From Opisthocomus hoazin (taxonomy: Eukaryota; Chordata; Aves; Opisthocomiformes; Opisthocomidae), in assembly GCF_030867145.1 (NCBI RefSeq), contig NC_134414.1, forward strand, positions 127,174,465 to 127,238,464: DNA of 64,000 bases, read 5' to 3'. The notes below the pieces were generated by a model. That model searched no databases. It saw only the letters and a program-made list of their open reading frames with translations, and was not told where the DNA came from. This document shows positions 1 to 11,991 of this stretch, in pieces; within the stretch, counting starts at the first letter, position 1, and every line of letters starts with the position of its first letter. The translations under genes and the position numbers were made by a program.

Positions 1-988
1 CCAGGAACAATCCCCGTCTACCTAACGACACCATCCGGGCCTAGAACAGGGATGTCCCTTCTCTGACCCGTTCGACACCGGAAATTTATCAGCTTTGGAG
101 CTTTTCCACTTATAACAGAGAGCCTTGCGTGAGCGCCGCTTGCCAAGACCTGCTCCAGGGAGCACACAAAGGAGCGCAGTGTCATGGAAATAAATGAGCC
201 GCTTCCTTGCACAAGCGTGGTGGTATGCTTCAGCCTGGCAGTCATGCCCTGGCAGGAACCTCACCTGGCACCTATTTTTGCCAGCCAACAGGTCATAACC
301 CGGAGGCAGCACGCTGCCGAGAACAGACACAAGATGTTCGCAGCAACAAAGAAAGCTGAATGCATGGGCAGGCTTTGGAAATCCCGTGGGATGTTTATCT
401 GATGAGTGATGAGCAGATTGCAAAAACGCTTAAGGACTTCTGGGAAGTACCAGATCCCATAACTGCTCCATCCCGGGAAATGGCCTCATCATGAGGCAAA
501 ACAGTCATGCTATCTCTTGCTTTTTTTTGCCGTGGCTTCATGAGTCTTCCTTCCTTTCCTGGCCAGATGAGGAATCCACATCCAACGGTAAGGTGCAGAG
601 TGTCTCTGTGCCAATTCCTTCACTGGGTAAACCAATTGTTGTGTACACCACGTGTAAATCTGGGCTGCCTCGGGCAGGGGAGGAAGGTCATGCTGAATTG
701 ACACCCCTCGCTTTCTGGATGAGAGGTGGGCACTGCCAAATTCGGAAGAGAACAGCAACCCCCCCATGCAGAAAGAGACAATGCAGGTGCCTGAGCCCAA
801 GCCATGAATCCCGATTTCAAATAATCCCTTATTTCAAAGCTGTGAGCATGCACTCGGCCTGGGACAGCACAGGAATTATTGAAAATTCTTTTTGCTCTTG
901 TCAACAGCGTATCCTTTGTGGTGTGCTCTCTCCAGTAGGCTATGAAGCCCCTTTTTGGGCACCTGGACAAGGACTGGGAATTGCAGTA
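1..988. other. Non-coding segment, nothing assignable
   Basis: Moderate G+C DNA with overlapping frames on both strands (22-423 minus, 491-1105 plus). Neither resembles a known protein or shows splice-bounded conservation. I see no repeat family before the CR1 fragment. Confidence 0.6.
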
Positions 989-1105
989 TCACAGAATGTT
1001 AGGCGTCAGAAGGGACCTCTGTGGATCATCTCGTCCAACCCGCCTGCCAAAGCAGGGTCACCTACAGCAGGCTGCACAGGACAAGTACAAGGCCTGGGTT
1101 TTTAA
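989..1105 (-). mobile_element. Short CR1 LINE 3'-end fragment
   Basis: The plus strand shows ACAGAATGTTAGGCGTCAGAAGGGACCTCTGTGGATCATCTCGTCCAACCCGCCTGCCAAAGCAGGGTCACC in order (989-1062). It then shows GCAGGCTGCACAGGAC and a decayed GTCCAGG-GGGTTTTT stretch. This is the reverse complement of a CR1 3' end, so the element is on the minus strand and heavily 5'-truncated. It is more diverged than the copy at 63,488. It ends a chance plus-strand open frame (491-1105). Confidence 0.8.
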
Positions 1106-1943
1106 AATGTATATTTTTACGCACTTTGCAGCCCAGTGTTCTCAGCAGTGCCTGAGTTGCTGTCGTCTGTAACGGCTTGTGCTGTGGTGCAGAGCCGCAA
1201 AGGATTCACACAGGTGACTGCCAGCTAGGAATTTAACAGTCTCTTTTAACAAGATTTTAAAACCACACCTTGACATGTTTCCAAAAGAAAGTTTAAAAAA
1301 GTATGGAAATGATATCACACAGAAACTTCAGAACTTAGTACAGACCTCTAATCCCTGGGGTTAATGGTAAAATACACTTGTGACCCAATGTCACGTCTCT
1401 ACTGTAGGCATGAGATACTAATACTTCACTCTGAAAGGGTTCAAAGGATTTGTATCACAAGCATGTGCATTTCCAGCCTAAGTTCAGTAGCTTTCAGTGA
1501 AACATCTCATGAAATTCAGCATGAGGCATGTGTCTGCTGAATAGTTCAACCTTGGCTTTTGAAATTCATAGCATCCTAAACAATCACATTGAGCCCTTAA
1601 TGTGTATATTTTAAAGTAGACCTGAATGCATATATTTGTACCTGCTCTTCCTGTAACAATGCACTGCTCCTCAAGGAATGGCTGACAACACATGGATCCT
1701 CAGCACGCTTTAAAAACAGGCGGTCTAGAAGAAAGTGAGCTTTTGCCATTCAGTCACGCACGGGCTGGCAGAGGAAAGGAGGTAACAAAACCAGCTGTTC
1801 TACCTAGCTGGCTTGTCAACACATTCCCCATAGTTGGCTGTGCCCTCTTCAACCCCTTATGAGGCCAGCTGCCCTAAGAAATATCAGCATCTCCTCAGAG
1901 CTGAAACGCGGAGAGTCCCAGAGAAGAGAAGGCGTGAGCTCAC
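1106..1943. other. Non-coding segment between the CR1 fragment and the candidate exon
   Basis: AT-rich sequence with no recognisable gene or repeat. If the exon at 1944-2095 is real, this is the start of the next intron on the minus strand. Confidence 0.5.
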
Positions 1944-2095
1944 CTTCAGAGCGAAGCGGTAATCCTTGGGGCGAGCAACCCGCTCTCCTCATGGTTAATC
2001 GTCACTTTCCGAAAGCTGGGGTCAGGGCACAGGACTTCATCAATGAAGACATCCTGAACCTTCTCCTCCGGCTCCGAGCACGCACACGGAGGCTG
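1944..2095 (-). pseudogene. Possible exon (unassigned protein, apparent frame break)
   Basis: The minus strand shows GACTCTGCCTTCTAG as an acceptor and CTGAAG|GTGAGC as a strong donor, bounding about 152 nt. One frame reads CACSEPEEKVQDVFIDEV, then LCPDPSFRKVTINHEE. The coding-like character then moves to another frame, RVARPKDYRFALK, right at the donor. Without a frame change the first frame meets TGA 3 bases before the donor. A 2-base difference in the GAGGAGAGCGG run would restore one frame. About 14 CpGs in 215 bp set the block apart from its flanks. I do not recognise the protein. It could be a decayed exon, a sequencing indel in a real exon, or an untranslated exon. Confidence 0.35.
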
Positions 2096-3972
2096 CTAGA
2101 AGGCAGAGTCACCACACAGACGGAGCCAAGTCACACTGATATTGTATGGAGTCTATTTGGAGGCTTGGCCTCAATTAGCATATAAATGAAGTGATACACG
2201 CAGTCGCAGCTTGCCAGAAACCGAGACAGACTAATCTCCCCAATTTGGCAGCTCTCTAGAGCATTTAGTTTGTGAATGAAGAGCCAAGCGCACTTTGGAG
2301 CCAAGCTGGGCCCACAGCTTACCGCCAATTGACTTTACATGGCGAAAACAGGTCTTGAGAAGTCGTGAAGCAGACCAGCACTTTTTCTGCTCGTAAACTA
2401 AGTTGCTATTATAGGAAAGTGACTTTAAAGACACTCCTCACCGTTCCAGTAGCCTGATAGCATTTCGCCTATCGCATCTGCAGGCCCAGATGAGCTGTGG
2501 CACAGCCCTCCTGCTGAAGGCTTCTGGCCATTAACAGACTGCTTGATTTTATTCCAAGTAAAGGAGAAGGAACTGGAAGTTCACGGGAAAAATGATACGG
2601 AGGAGATGTGACCACGTAGCTGCTGAACTTAGACACAGACAGAATTTTTACTTACAGATCTTTGTTAGGGTGAAGAACAAGGAGACAAAAATAGAAACCA
2701 AGATGTTAAAAACCGTCACACAAGATCACCGAGGGAATGAGCAGTTCTATTTATTTGTACAGCCTATGCCAGCCTTTTAAGGTATTTCAGTTAAGACAGA
2801 GGGAAGAAGGTTTGTTTTTGTACAAATGCCTTTCACATTTATTAGGGTTTAGTTTTCCTTCTTTAAATATTTTCAATTGTCAGGGGCTCAGCTCAGACAC
2901 AAGAGCAAGGAAATCTAAGCGCAAAGGCATGCAGATTTTTCCAAGAGCCGTGCAGTCTTGCTCCTGTGGCTACATACTCTACTTTGGGGAGGATCGAATT
3001 TCTAGGGGAAAAAGCAAAACAGATTTAAACAGAGGTAAAATGTAAAAGGAAAACCAGTGCTAGGCTAGAATGATCTTTTTTCTTCAGACATTTTAACTCA
3101 GATTTAAACACACTGACTTGAAAAAAAAAAAAAATCCATGCTCCGTTTACATTAGCAACCACAGCCAAGCCTAGCTTGACTACACATGTAGCTGTATCTT
3201 GTTTTCCACCCTGGTACAAATGCTCCTCTTCATTACAGGCTTGGAGTTACAAGAAAATCTTACAGGTCTCTCATTCAGCTAGCTTATAGTTTCTTTGTGC
3301 ACTGAGTTTGTCCCTCCCCTTGTTTTTAAGCTCCAGTTTAGCGCTTTCCTACGACGCTGTAGCAGCTGCAATCTGGAACTGCAGAGATGACTCACTCTCT
3401 GCAAATGCCCCGGGCCTCCTCCTCAGCTGGGGTGAGGTAGGTGCTGCGCTCCTGCCCGCTTCGCCTTGTGGGTGTCTGAACACATGGGTTCCTGTAAAAA
3501 TCCACAAAGTCACTACCTGGTCCTGAACTTGCTTCAGGTACAATCCCATCTGCTGCTTACAGCTGGGAGAGCCATGATCAGAATAACCACTTTCTTTCTC
3601 GATGACATATAATAGTCAAAGGACCTTAATGAAAAGCAGGAATAACCGTCTGTTTGAGCAAGAGCTGGGAATTTTAACAACTTGGATCAAAAAAATGTGT
3701 GACATCCAACTTGATTAGGTGCAAAAAAAAATTTAATTAAAATCACAAGACAAGAAACATCAAAATATAAATACATCTTGAAAAGCCCCCCTTGCCCATT
3801 TCATTAACGTTACCCACCCCTAGACGATCTGCTTTCCTGGTAAGCCATTTCTGGCACAGCTATTGCGCGAAGGGTGGTTTCTGATCTTGCACTCTGGAAA
3901 ACATCCCATTCAAGTTTCAACAAGGGAGAAGTATTTCATTGAGGAATTAGCATTTGCTTAACCCACCCTCAC

Positions 3973-3992
3973 AAAAAAAAAAAAAAAAAAAA
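3973..3992. repeat. Poly(A) run, 20 nt
   Basis: Twenty consecutive A residues. No recognisable retroposed gene body or target duplication flanks it, so I treat it as a simple repeat. A shorter A14 run lies at 3121-3134. Confidence 0.85.
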
Positions 3993-5590
3993 GAAGGAGC
4001 AAAGTGGTTCGTCAAAAATGAATATAGCAGAACAAAATAGTCCCATGACTCAGGGTTAACCAGAACTATGATGCAAATCTACAAGTGACTCCAACTTGCA
4101 TCTGTTCAAATTAAAGGGCAAAACTGCTCTAATCTTTCTAATCTTGTTAGGTCTTGCATATTCTGACAACACCACCTGAACTGGAACAGCAACTTAATTT
4201 TCCAGTTGTCTCCGCATTTTGCTTTCTTGTGGTCAGAACCTAAGAGCAGCCCTGACAAAAAAAGAGAGGGCTGCTTCCCAAAATTTTTGCTTTGTAAACA
4301 CATTCCTTATTCATGCTTCTAGGCACATAACATCACCTCCAGTATCATGAACCTTCTATGACCATGACCTATAGCTTGGAAATTACAGTTTATTATGAAA
4401 GGAAGATGCTAGCTCTGTCCTTAACTCACCCACAAAAGGTCTTGCATGGATTACTTCATTAAATCTCCTCCCTGCCTCTCTTCCCCCACCTCAAAAAGCA
4501 AAGCAACATAGCTTAGTAGAGCAGCAATAATGATAATTACATGGAGCTTTTGCTTGGTTTGTATTATCTCAGCACTGCAAGGCCCCAGCTCCGTTTACAG
4601 GTGAGGAGTCTTCAGGTGACCAGCTCTGTTAGGCTGAACCCTTCTGTACGCTCCGTAGCGAAACGAGACGGTGCAACACAAGCATCATTGTATGGGCTTA
4701 AGCTACCTCTCTCCAATGAGTTAAGTAATAGGCTGATAAGGAAGTCTGGTAGTGAGCTATTGATGCTCTTTGTAGACTGTGTTACCAAGCACACGACTAA
4801 TGACCTTCACCGCTGGAGACACAGCCCAGGGCCACGTGCACCACATGGGTGTTACACCATGGACAGGAGCCACACATGTCTCTCTCGTCTGACGTAATTT
4901 CCAGCCTCTGGCTCACCCCAATTTTAATTGCTTCCTTTGCTGTCCAAGGGCAGGGAAGCAGCAAAGGCATGCTGGCAGGACTCACACCCCCTTCCCGGGG
5001 ACCACCGCAGGGGCAGCCTGTCACACAGCCACAATGGCCACCGACTTCCTCCGCTCTGCTCGATGGCTGCCAGAGCTGCACCCAGCCCTGACACCATCTC
5101 CTGCCTCTGCAGCAGCTTCCAGTTTGGAAAGTGTACGCAACAAACAGTTGGCAAGCCTTAACAAAGCACCAGCTGTTTTTATTGAGCCTTCCTGTACCTA
5201 TTTCTTTAGAAATGAGCATTAAGAAAGGTCAAGAACAAGGCTGATTTCCCATTCGAAAGGAACTAATGTGCAAAACAAAGATCTCAGAGAAGCTAACAAC
5301 CTTCTGTGAGGTTCGGCATGAACTACAGAGACCAGCTGCAAAATAACAGTTGGATTTCAGCTATAAACAGACTGAGTTTTACAGCGGGTTTATATATCTA
5401 TTTCGGTGAAGTTATTTATTCTACAGGAAAAATGCTATTTGTAAGGCCCCAGGAAGGCAGGGGAACGACAGGAGAAAAGGAAGTCCTGCTTGTGTTGTTG
5501 GAAGAAGCTTCACTTCTAGACTCAGAAGGAGACTCTAAAATAAACATTTCACAAAGCTACAAATTTGGAGAGTCTTCAAGAAAAATCACA

Positions 5591-5617
5591 CTTTTTTTTT
5601 TTTAAGAAAAAAAAAAG
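5591..5617. repeat. T12/A10 near-palindrome
   Basis: A C-T12 run is followed by AAG and an A10-G run. The two runs could fold into an A/T hairpin of about ten pairs. It is simple-sequence DNA with no gene context. Confidence 0.7.
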
Positions 5618-7190
5618 ATCTCACAGCTCTGCCATCAGGATATTTAAAGCTACTTTCCTGCCTTTAAAAGCACACCCTGTTTTTTGTTTCCTGGCTGAGA
5701 GTGGGGAAAAAACCCCCCACAGATACACAGAAATTACAGCCTGAGGTAAATAAGAATAGTATGTGTTTTAGTATCTGTGTGAGGCAGTGAGGTAAGTGGA
5801 ATGAAAACTGGACTGCATACAAAGAAGAGCAGAAGACAGACATAAACTGCTCAGGTCAAAGAATCTTTGAAGATTCAGATTAAAAACTGCTAAGACAGGA
5901 AAATTTATCTCAAGATGTAAATTCTTTTCAGGCTTAACATAAACTGTGTATTTTAAAATAATTCATTTCATGCAGTAAGTTGCTGTATAAAGTCCATACC
6001 GAAACAAGTGTGGCTCTAACTGAAGTAGGCTTCTAAATGAAAACAAGCACTACCTGTCATCTTTACCTAGCGTGAAACAAGCAAATACTAAAACATGCTA
6101 TTTGTTATGCTATCCTATTTTGTCCCTCAGAGAAGTCCAGCTTCTTCCACAGATAAAAATGAAAAGCAGGCTCGTTTGGTTTCTGTAAAAACATTTCAAG
6201 TGAAAAACCAAAGATGAGGTATTTCATCTTTATTCTCTGATTTCGCCAAAACATGAATAAATATAAAGTGATCTGGAAATCTAATCATGAGTAACAGGCA
6301 CCCAAACAGCACTAAGACAGGAAAGATTTCCAGAAGCTCTCAGGCCTGTAGGACCCAGGTAAACCAGCACAGCTTCACTGAAAGACCTTACTCGTTCCTT
6401 CCAAACATGAGTTTTGGGGTACCAGAAGCCACGGGTTGTAAGTCTGAAGACTATGCCAGCCACTGATTTGTGAGTCACTTTGTTTCCTCCTCTACCATGA
6501 ACTATTCCACAGACATTTTATTTGTCCTTTCATCTTTTAGTCAGATTCAACAGTAACACAATAGGAGTGAGGCAGTAACAATGAAAAAATATAGCATCCT
6601 TTGCTCAAAACGTCCTAAGAAGGTGCTGTCACCCCAGTCATTCAAAAAAGCCAGCCATCTATTCACAATGCAAGATGAGCATGACAATAAATGTGCATTC
6701 CCCTCTCTGAAAGTTGTTATGAATAACCACATTATGAACATACGACACGTTGCCCCCAGGTGAAATTATACCAAAATTAAAACTATCACCATGTCTTAGA
6801 GTTTACTCTACAAGATACCAGGCACTCTGCTCATCTTGCTGCAGATAGTTACCTGGACCTTAATGGGGAGGAGACTAAGTTATGTTTCTTCCTCATAACA
6901 GAGTTTTTAATCATGACTGTAGAATTTAAATTACAGTCTGCATAACTACAATTTTAAGTAGCATATTTTGTCTTCTTAAGATCCAATGACAGACAATGAC
7001 CAGTAAAAGTCCTATCAGCTTTTTGCTTTCAGATCCCAGTTTTAACAAATGCCCCCATATTTTCATTGCAGAAAACAGTGAGCACAAGAGCCTCTGCCAA
7101 AGGCAGGAATAGTTATAGCAAACTAGGCTCACAGAAGTTCTCCACTTTGTACATTCACAGACTCAGTGCCACAAGCAGAGGTCAAAACAT

Positions 7191-7215
7191 AAAATCACAG
7201 AAATACTGTGATTTT
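7191..7215. repeat. Perfect 10-bp inverted repeat with 5-nt loop
   Basis: AAAATCACAG, AAATA, CTGTGATTTT. The arms are exact reverse complements. In 64 kb of AT-rich DNA about one such hairpin could arise by chance. Confidence 0.7.
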
Positions 7216-8836
7216 GAAATGAAAGTGTAATGATCTTTACTGGCCAATAAAAACGTTTCTCTGTCTTTTTCTTTACTCTATACTGTCATTTCTCCTGCAC
7301 AATTACGTTATTTCTTCAGAAGCTAAAGCAAGCTGTGATGTATCTCCTGCCTTCAAAGCGCCCATGCAAAGAGAGGCATAACAGCTATGTTGTTGGAGGA
7401 ACACAACTGGGAGCCCAGTGAGAAGAGCTCTGAAGCTTCTACCTTGCAAGAGTAGATGTGAATGTTGAATTTGTCCCTTGAGAGGGGTGGGGGAAAGAGC
7501 AATTTAGGAGATAGGATTTGCATTCAAAGAATTTAATATTCATTTAACATTAACTTAAGCTAATATTTAATAATCTAATATTCTTTCCCATGATTCTTGA
7601 TTTTATTCTCTCTCCTGTATTAATCATGACTGAAGTTTTTTTCTTATTTAACACACAATAAATACCATATAAAAATTGCTTTATCTTGCTATTTCTGTCA
7701 TTTGTATTACATACTATATTTAATAATTTGACCAAGGACCATGCTCTGCTCCCCTGCTTCATGAAATCTGCTGCACAAAGAAAATTATTTTCTTACTCAG
7801 TATTGGCAAAAGAAATGAGTATTCTTGTAATATAGTGACAAATGTATTCACAGAAATACACGGGTTTGTGGGAAATAAAAGTACAAATTCAGATCAAATT
7901 TGATAAACCATTTTAGGCCAAATACAAAAGAGCACAAGGACCAAAAACTTAGTTTGGTGTGCTCCTCTGGGTGGACTCTGGATGCATGCTATTGCAAAGA
8001 AAAGCAAACCATGGAAATTTTTTAGATTTACTTTCTAGAAGGCAAATTAATGACATTTTAACACTGCCTAGCTCATTCAGAGTCCATTAGAGTCACATTT
8101 CAGATGGATGAAGTTCCATATTCGTATCTCCAGCAGCAAACCTCTCTGGTTTTTATTACCTTTAAGCAGGAACCATTCACAAACACAGCATTGATGCACA
8201 CCACCCTAACAGCTTTATTTTCCACACACAGACTGCCCTGCACTGTCTTTCAGTGTGAAATGATAAAACAATAAACATATATTTTAACACTAAAGTGAAC
8301 CTTTTAAAAGCTTAACCTGAAGCAATTCGTCTGAGACAACTGGAAATTTTTATCAAAGTTGCAGAAAGTGCCTGAGCAATATTCAGCTCACTTGCCTGAA
8401 CAGCAGTGTAAATATGGTTTAGGTATTGGTTTCCAAAGAATGCTTATGGATCCGCATCAGTCTGAGTTGCAAATTTTGACCTTATCATCAGTGTAATGAA
8501 GTCAGAATAATTTTCTATCTCTGCACAAAATGTTTTCTTTTCCCCATTTAGTCTTTGGCAATTAACAAAATGTATTTTAATTCATCCCAAATGTCTTTGA
8601 AATATTGGTGGAAAGCCAAAAGTCTTTTCTTTGAACATCTTGTTCTCAAGTGTCACATCTGGAAAAGCTAGTATTTTAAAGTCTTGCTACACTTTACTTA
8701 GATTTTGATTTGTGATATACAAGAAACAATCTAGATTTGCAGAAAAACATTGCTAAATGTCACTATTCAACCAAACTTCTGATACCCAAACCAAACAAAA
8801 GCAAAGGCTAGAATTTTCTCTGAATTCAGTCAAACA

Positions 8837-8852
8837 CCTTTTTTAAAAAAGG
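8837..8852. repeat. Perfect 16-bp palindrome
   Basis: CCTTTTTTAAAAAAGG is fully self-complementary. It is mostly A/T runs, so chance is likely. Confidence 0.7.
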
Positions 8853-11800
8853 CTATGATTTTCTTTGCATTGTAAGAGTTGAAGTATTATAGTGCTTCCA
8901 TTGCTATGATACCCACAGTGATGGTAACGAAACTGAAAGACTGACAATTTCTATATCAGAGGTGATATCAACAGAACTATTCTGTAAAATTAAGAGGTGA
9001 AGAATGAATTTTTAAATATTCCAGTCAACGTTTTCTAAAGTAACTGTGAGTTTGGATCTCTCTGATTCTGCACATGCAACACAGAGCAGCTCAGAAGGCT
9101 TTGGTTTTCACACAGCATTGAGGACTTCCCCTTTGCAAATCCAGATCCTACTTTTAAGAAGACACCACTGGGAAGATCACATGAACAGTCACTTTGGAAA
9201 ATCATGCCATGCATTTTCAGCCTGTGCCTTCAGGAGAGACTTTGCTGTAGATCGCCCGTGACCCAAATGCATGTTTCCGCCACAATGCTCAAATTAAATT
9301 TTAAACAGCTGTTTTCATTGCCAAAGGAAGGATGGGGTAGTTGCACTATCCAACCGAGGGACCTACCACAAGAGGTTATATTACAGGACCTGTCTCCTCA
9401 TGCACCCTCTTCATCTTGTATCTTTCACATCAGGGATGTATAAGCAAATGGTGACACCAATAAACCTTTGGAGAAGGGACAACAGATTATCTAGGAGCTG
9501 TGTCGTGAGAATCCTTTTTTGTTTCCTTCGTGAGCTGCCAGATACCCATCCAACCGCCCCATGCCACAGGACAGGGGCACCCCTGGTCTAAATGTAAATT
9601 TAATTCCCTGGGGGGAGCAACAGCATAAGGTGGCTGCCTCCGAAAAATTTTCATGGCACAGGTTGCCTGGGGCAGCGATAGCCTGAACCCTACACGTGAG
9701 CCCCGTGGCACTGCTGGCTGCCATGAAAGCACTCACCCCTGGTCAGCTGCTACAACAGCTACTGGCTGCCCATCACTTCTAGGATGTTGGGAATGGCCAA
9801 GTTTTGAACTGAAGCAACGCTCCTGCTCCAAGCTGCCTGCCTGAGGAAAGGCTTTCCCATCCTTGCCCCACTTTTTAGGTGGGCTGCACCCCTAAGTGCC
9901 TGAGCTCCTGGCACTCAGCTGGATGATGTAAAATCCCTGCAGACATCCAGCCCGAGTCCTGGCTTTTCGGGCCAGTTGACATTTTCCTTCAGGAGTGCAG
10001 TCACCGACCATCAGAGCATCCAATGTGCGCAGGGATTTCCTGGGTATGTCAGCCTCTCGCACCACACCTCACATCTGTTCTACGTTCCTGTCCTTGCAGA
10101 CACTTTTCCCATGCCCACGTCCTTCAAAGTGCAGGAGGAACCGCATGGCTGCAGAGAAGCTGGGCACAGACATGGGTGAGTGCATCCCTGCAGTGTCTTC
10201 TCCCAGCTCAAGGACCCTAGGGCTGTCCCTGCTGTAAGCTGGGGTGGCAGGGGACACTCAGCCATCTCCCTTTCTCAGTATACCAGGGCTGCCTGTGTTC
10301 ACTGACATCAACCAGGAGTCCAAGTAATATGGTCACACACACTGAAAAAAATCAGGAAAACCTTCTGGAGGTGCAGAGAAGGTAGGGACGCAGAGTGAGA
10401 CAATTTGGATGAAGAAGATAAATATGTTACAAGTGTCAGTGTTTAAAACTAGCTAAACTAAAGAATGAGATATAAAATTGAAAACAGATCTTGTATAAGC
10501 TTAAGAACTGGTCCTCTGCGAAAATCATCTGTCAGCAGAAATAGCCTCAGGAATGTTCCTATTGACTCAAACCCTAAATTGGCTATAGGCCTTATTCAGG
10601 TATCTTAAATTCTTATAAAATTGAAAAGAGTGCTTTTCTGACTGACTCTTTAATCCTAACACATGTGTTTTTTTTAACTGATCAGAAGCAGCCGCCCCTA
10701 GAGGATGGGAAGCACCAGGCAGAGGTTCTGCTTGCATACACCGAGGATCTCAACTTTTGATAGGTACCAGAGAAGCCCAAGCCAGTGTAAACAGGCAATA
10801 CCTCACAGTACCAGACTGAATCCAGCCATACTAGAGTCCATCCTCACTCTTTTCTTTAGGTTTTACTTTAATAATGAAGAACGATGACAGACTAAACAGC
10901 CTCCTCCAGTCTATTTACTCCCCGTGCCAGTCGCAAGGCTTTTTAAGCTCACAAACCAAATTGTCTTGGAAACCCATCTTCAAATACTATCTAAGAAAGT
11001 AAAATAATCATGTACCTATGCCAAATGAGTCCGCAAACACACGTGATTCTTTCCAAGAAGTAGTCATGGCTTGCCAAAAGGACATACTCTGGTTTAGGTA
11101 AGTTCTACTGCTTATTAGAGACAGGCACATATGCAATTATCAAAACTGATGACATTGGAAAGATTGAGACAGTGATGTAATTGCTTCTGGATACCAGTGG
11201 CTCTGTGAGGGATGGAAGATTAATTTTTTCCCCTGTGCTAATAATTTTCTCCCTCAACCACATCATATACCCTCACCAAAAGACTGCTACGGCCTATATA
11301 TCCCTTTGCCTTATTTACCACCTGTGGCTGCAGCAATATTCAACGTGAAACTGCGGCAATTTAACCCTTGTGCTCAATGGATCATCAGAGTCTGTTTGCA
11401 AAATGATCCATTAAGACAAAGCATTGCTTTACAAGATGAAGAATCACATGCTTAATTGCCTTCTCTGAACAAGCAGAGGTAATTGCAAAGTATCCTGTAT
11501 TGATGACACCTCTACACATAGGCCCAAAAGTAAGAATGAGTCTGAGATGTATTCAGTATGGACTACACAAAGTAGTGACTCTGCAATCAGAGCTGTTTTT
11601 CTTACATGAAAAAAAGATTACTCAAACTGTCAGAACTGGTTAAGAAGCAAAAAAGATCTTCAAGGAGCAACTGAACAATACGTGCAGATGAATATTGTTG
11701 CATTCCAGTGGGGAAGAGCAAAGTTTTACTATTAATTGCCTCATTGTACAATTTTCCCCTGAAGTATAGCAAACCATTTGCATGGACCATCCAGAGACGG

Positions 11801-11947
11801 AGCTATTTGCCTACAGCTGAGACACAGCAGGAGATTTATTACGCTCAGGTACATCAGACATTTCAAACACATCGTGCAAAGCTGTAGAAAGATCCAAGGA
11901 GCTCTCAGCTAGGGTCAAATTTCATTTTGTTGCCTGACATTATAAAT

Positions 11948-11991
11948 CTGTATTTTCCTCCTCGGATCAGAATAGCTGTATTTTCCTCCTC
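11948..11991. repeat. 28-bp-period tandem duplication (16-bp identical core)
   Basis: CTGTATTTTCCTCCTC occurs at 11948-11963 and again at 11976-11991, followed by GG and AG respectively. This suggests a local duplication of about 28 bp. No gene function is evident. Confidence 0.75.

Larger units (their letters stand above)
2096..11947. other. AT-rich non-coding segment
   Basis: About 10 kb without a recognisable gene. It holds A14 at 3121-3134, A20 at 3973-3992 and a T12-AAG-A10 palindrome at about 5591-5617. It also holds a 10-bp hairpin at 7191-7215 and a 16-bp palindrome at 8837-8852. The longest open frames, such as 4797-5219 minus, look like chance frames. The stretch 6,900-9,050 is especially AT-rich. 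Confidence 0.6.

Noticed and set aside
22..423. Minus-strand open frame of 133 codons at the window edge
   Set aside because: The translation matches nothing known, and overlapping frames on the other strand are equally open.
491..1105. Plus-strand open frame of 204 codons
   Set aside because: It has no recognisable domain, and its last 40 codons are antisense CR1 sequence (989-1105). It is a chance frame.
3973..3992. Poly(A) runs as retroposed gene tails
   Set aside because: No gene body or flanking target duplication is visible at any of the A/T runs (3121, 3973, 29924, 31226, 33629, 58866), and bird genomes contain few processed pseudogenes.
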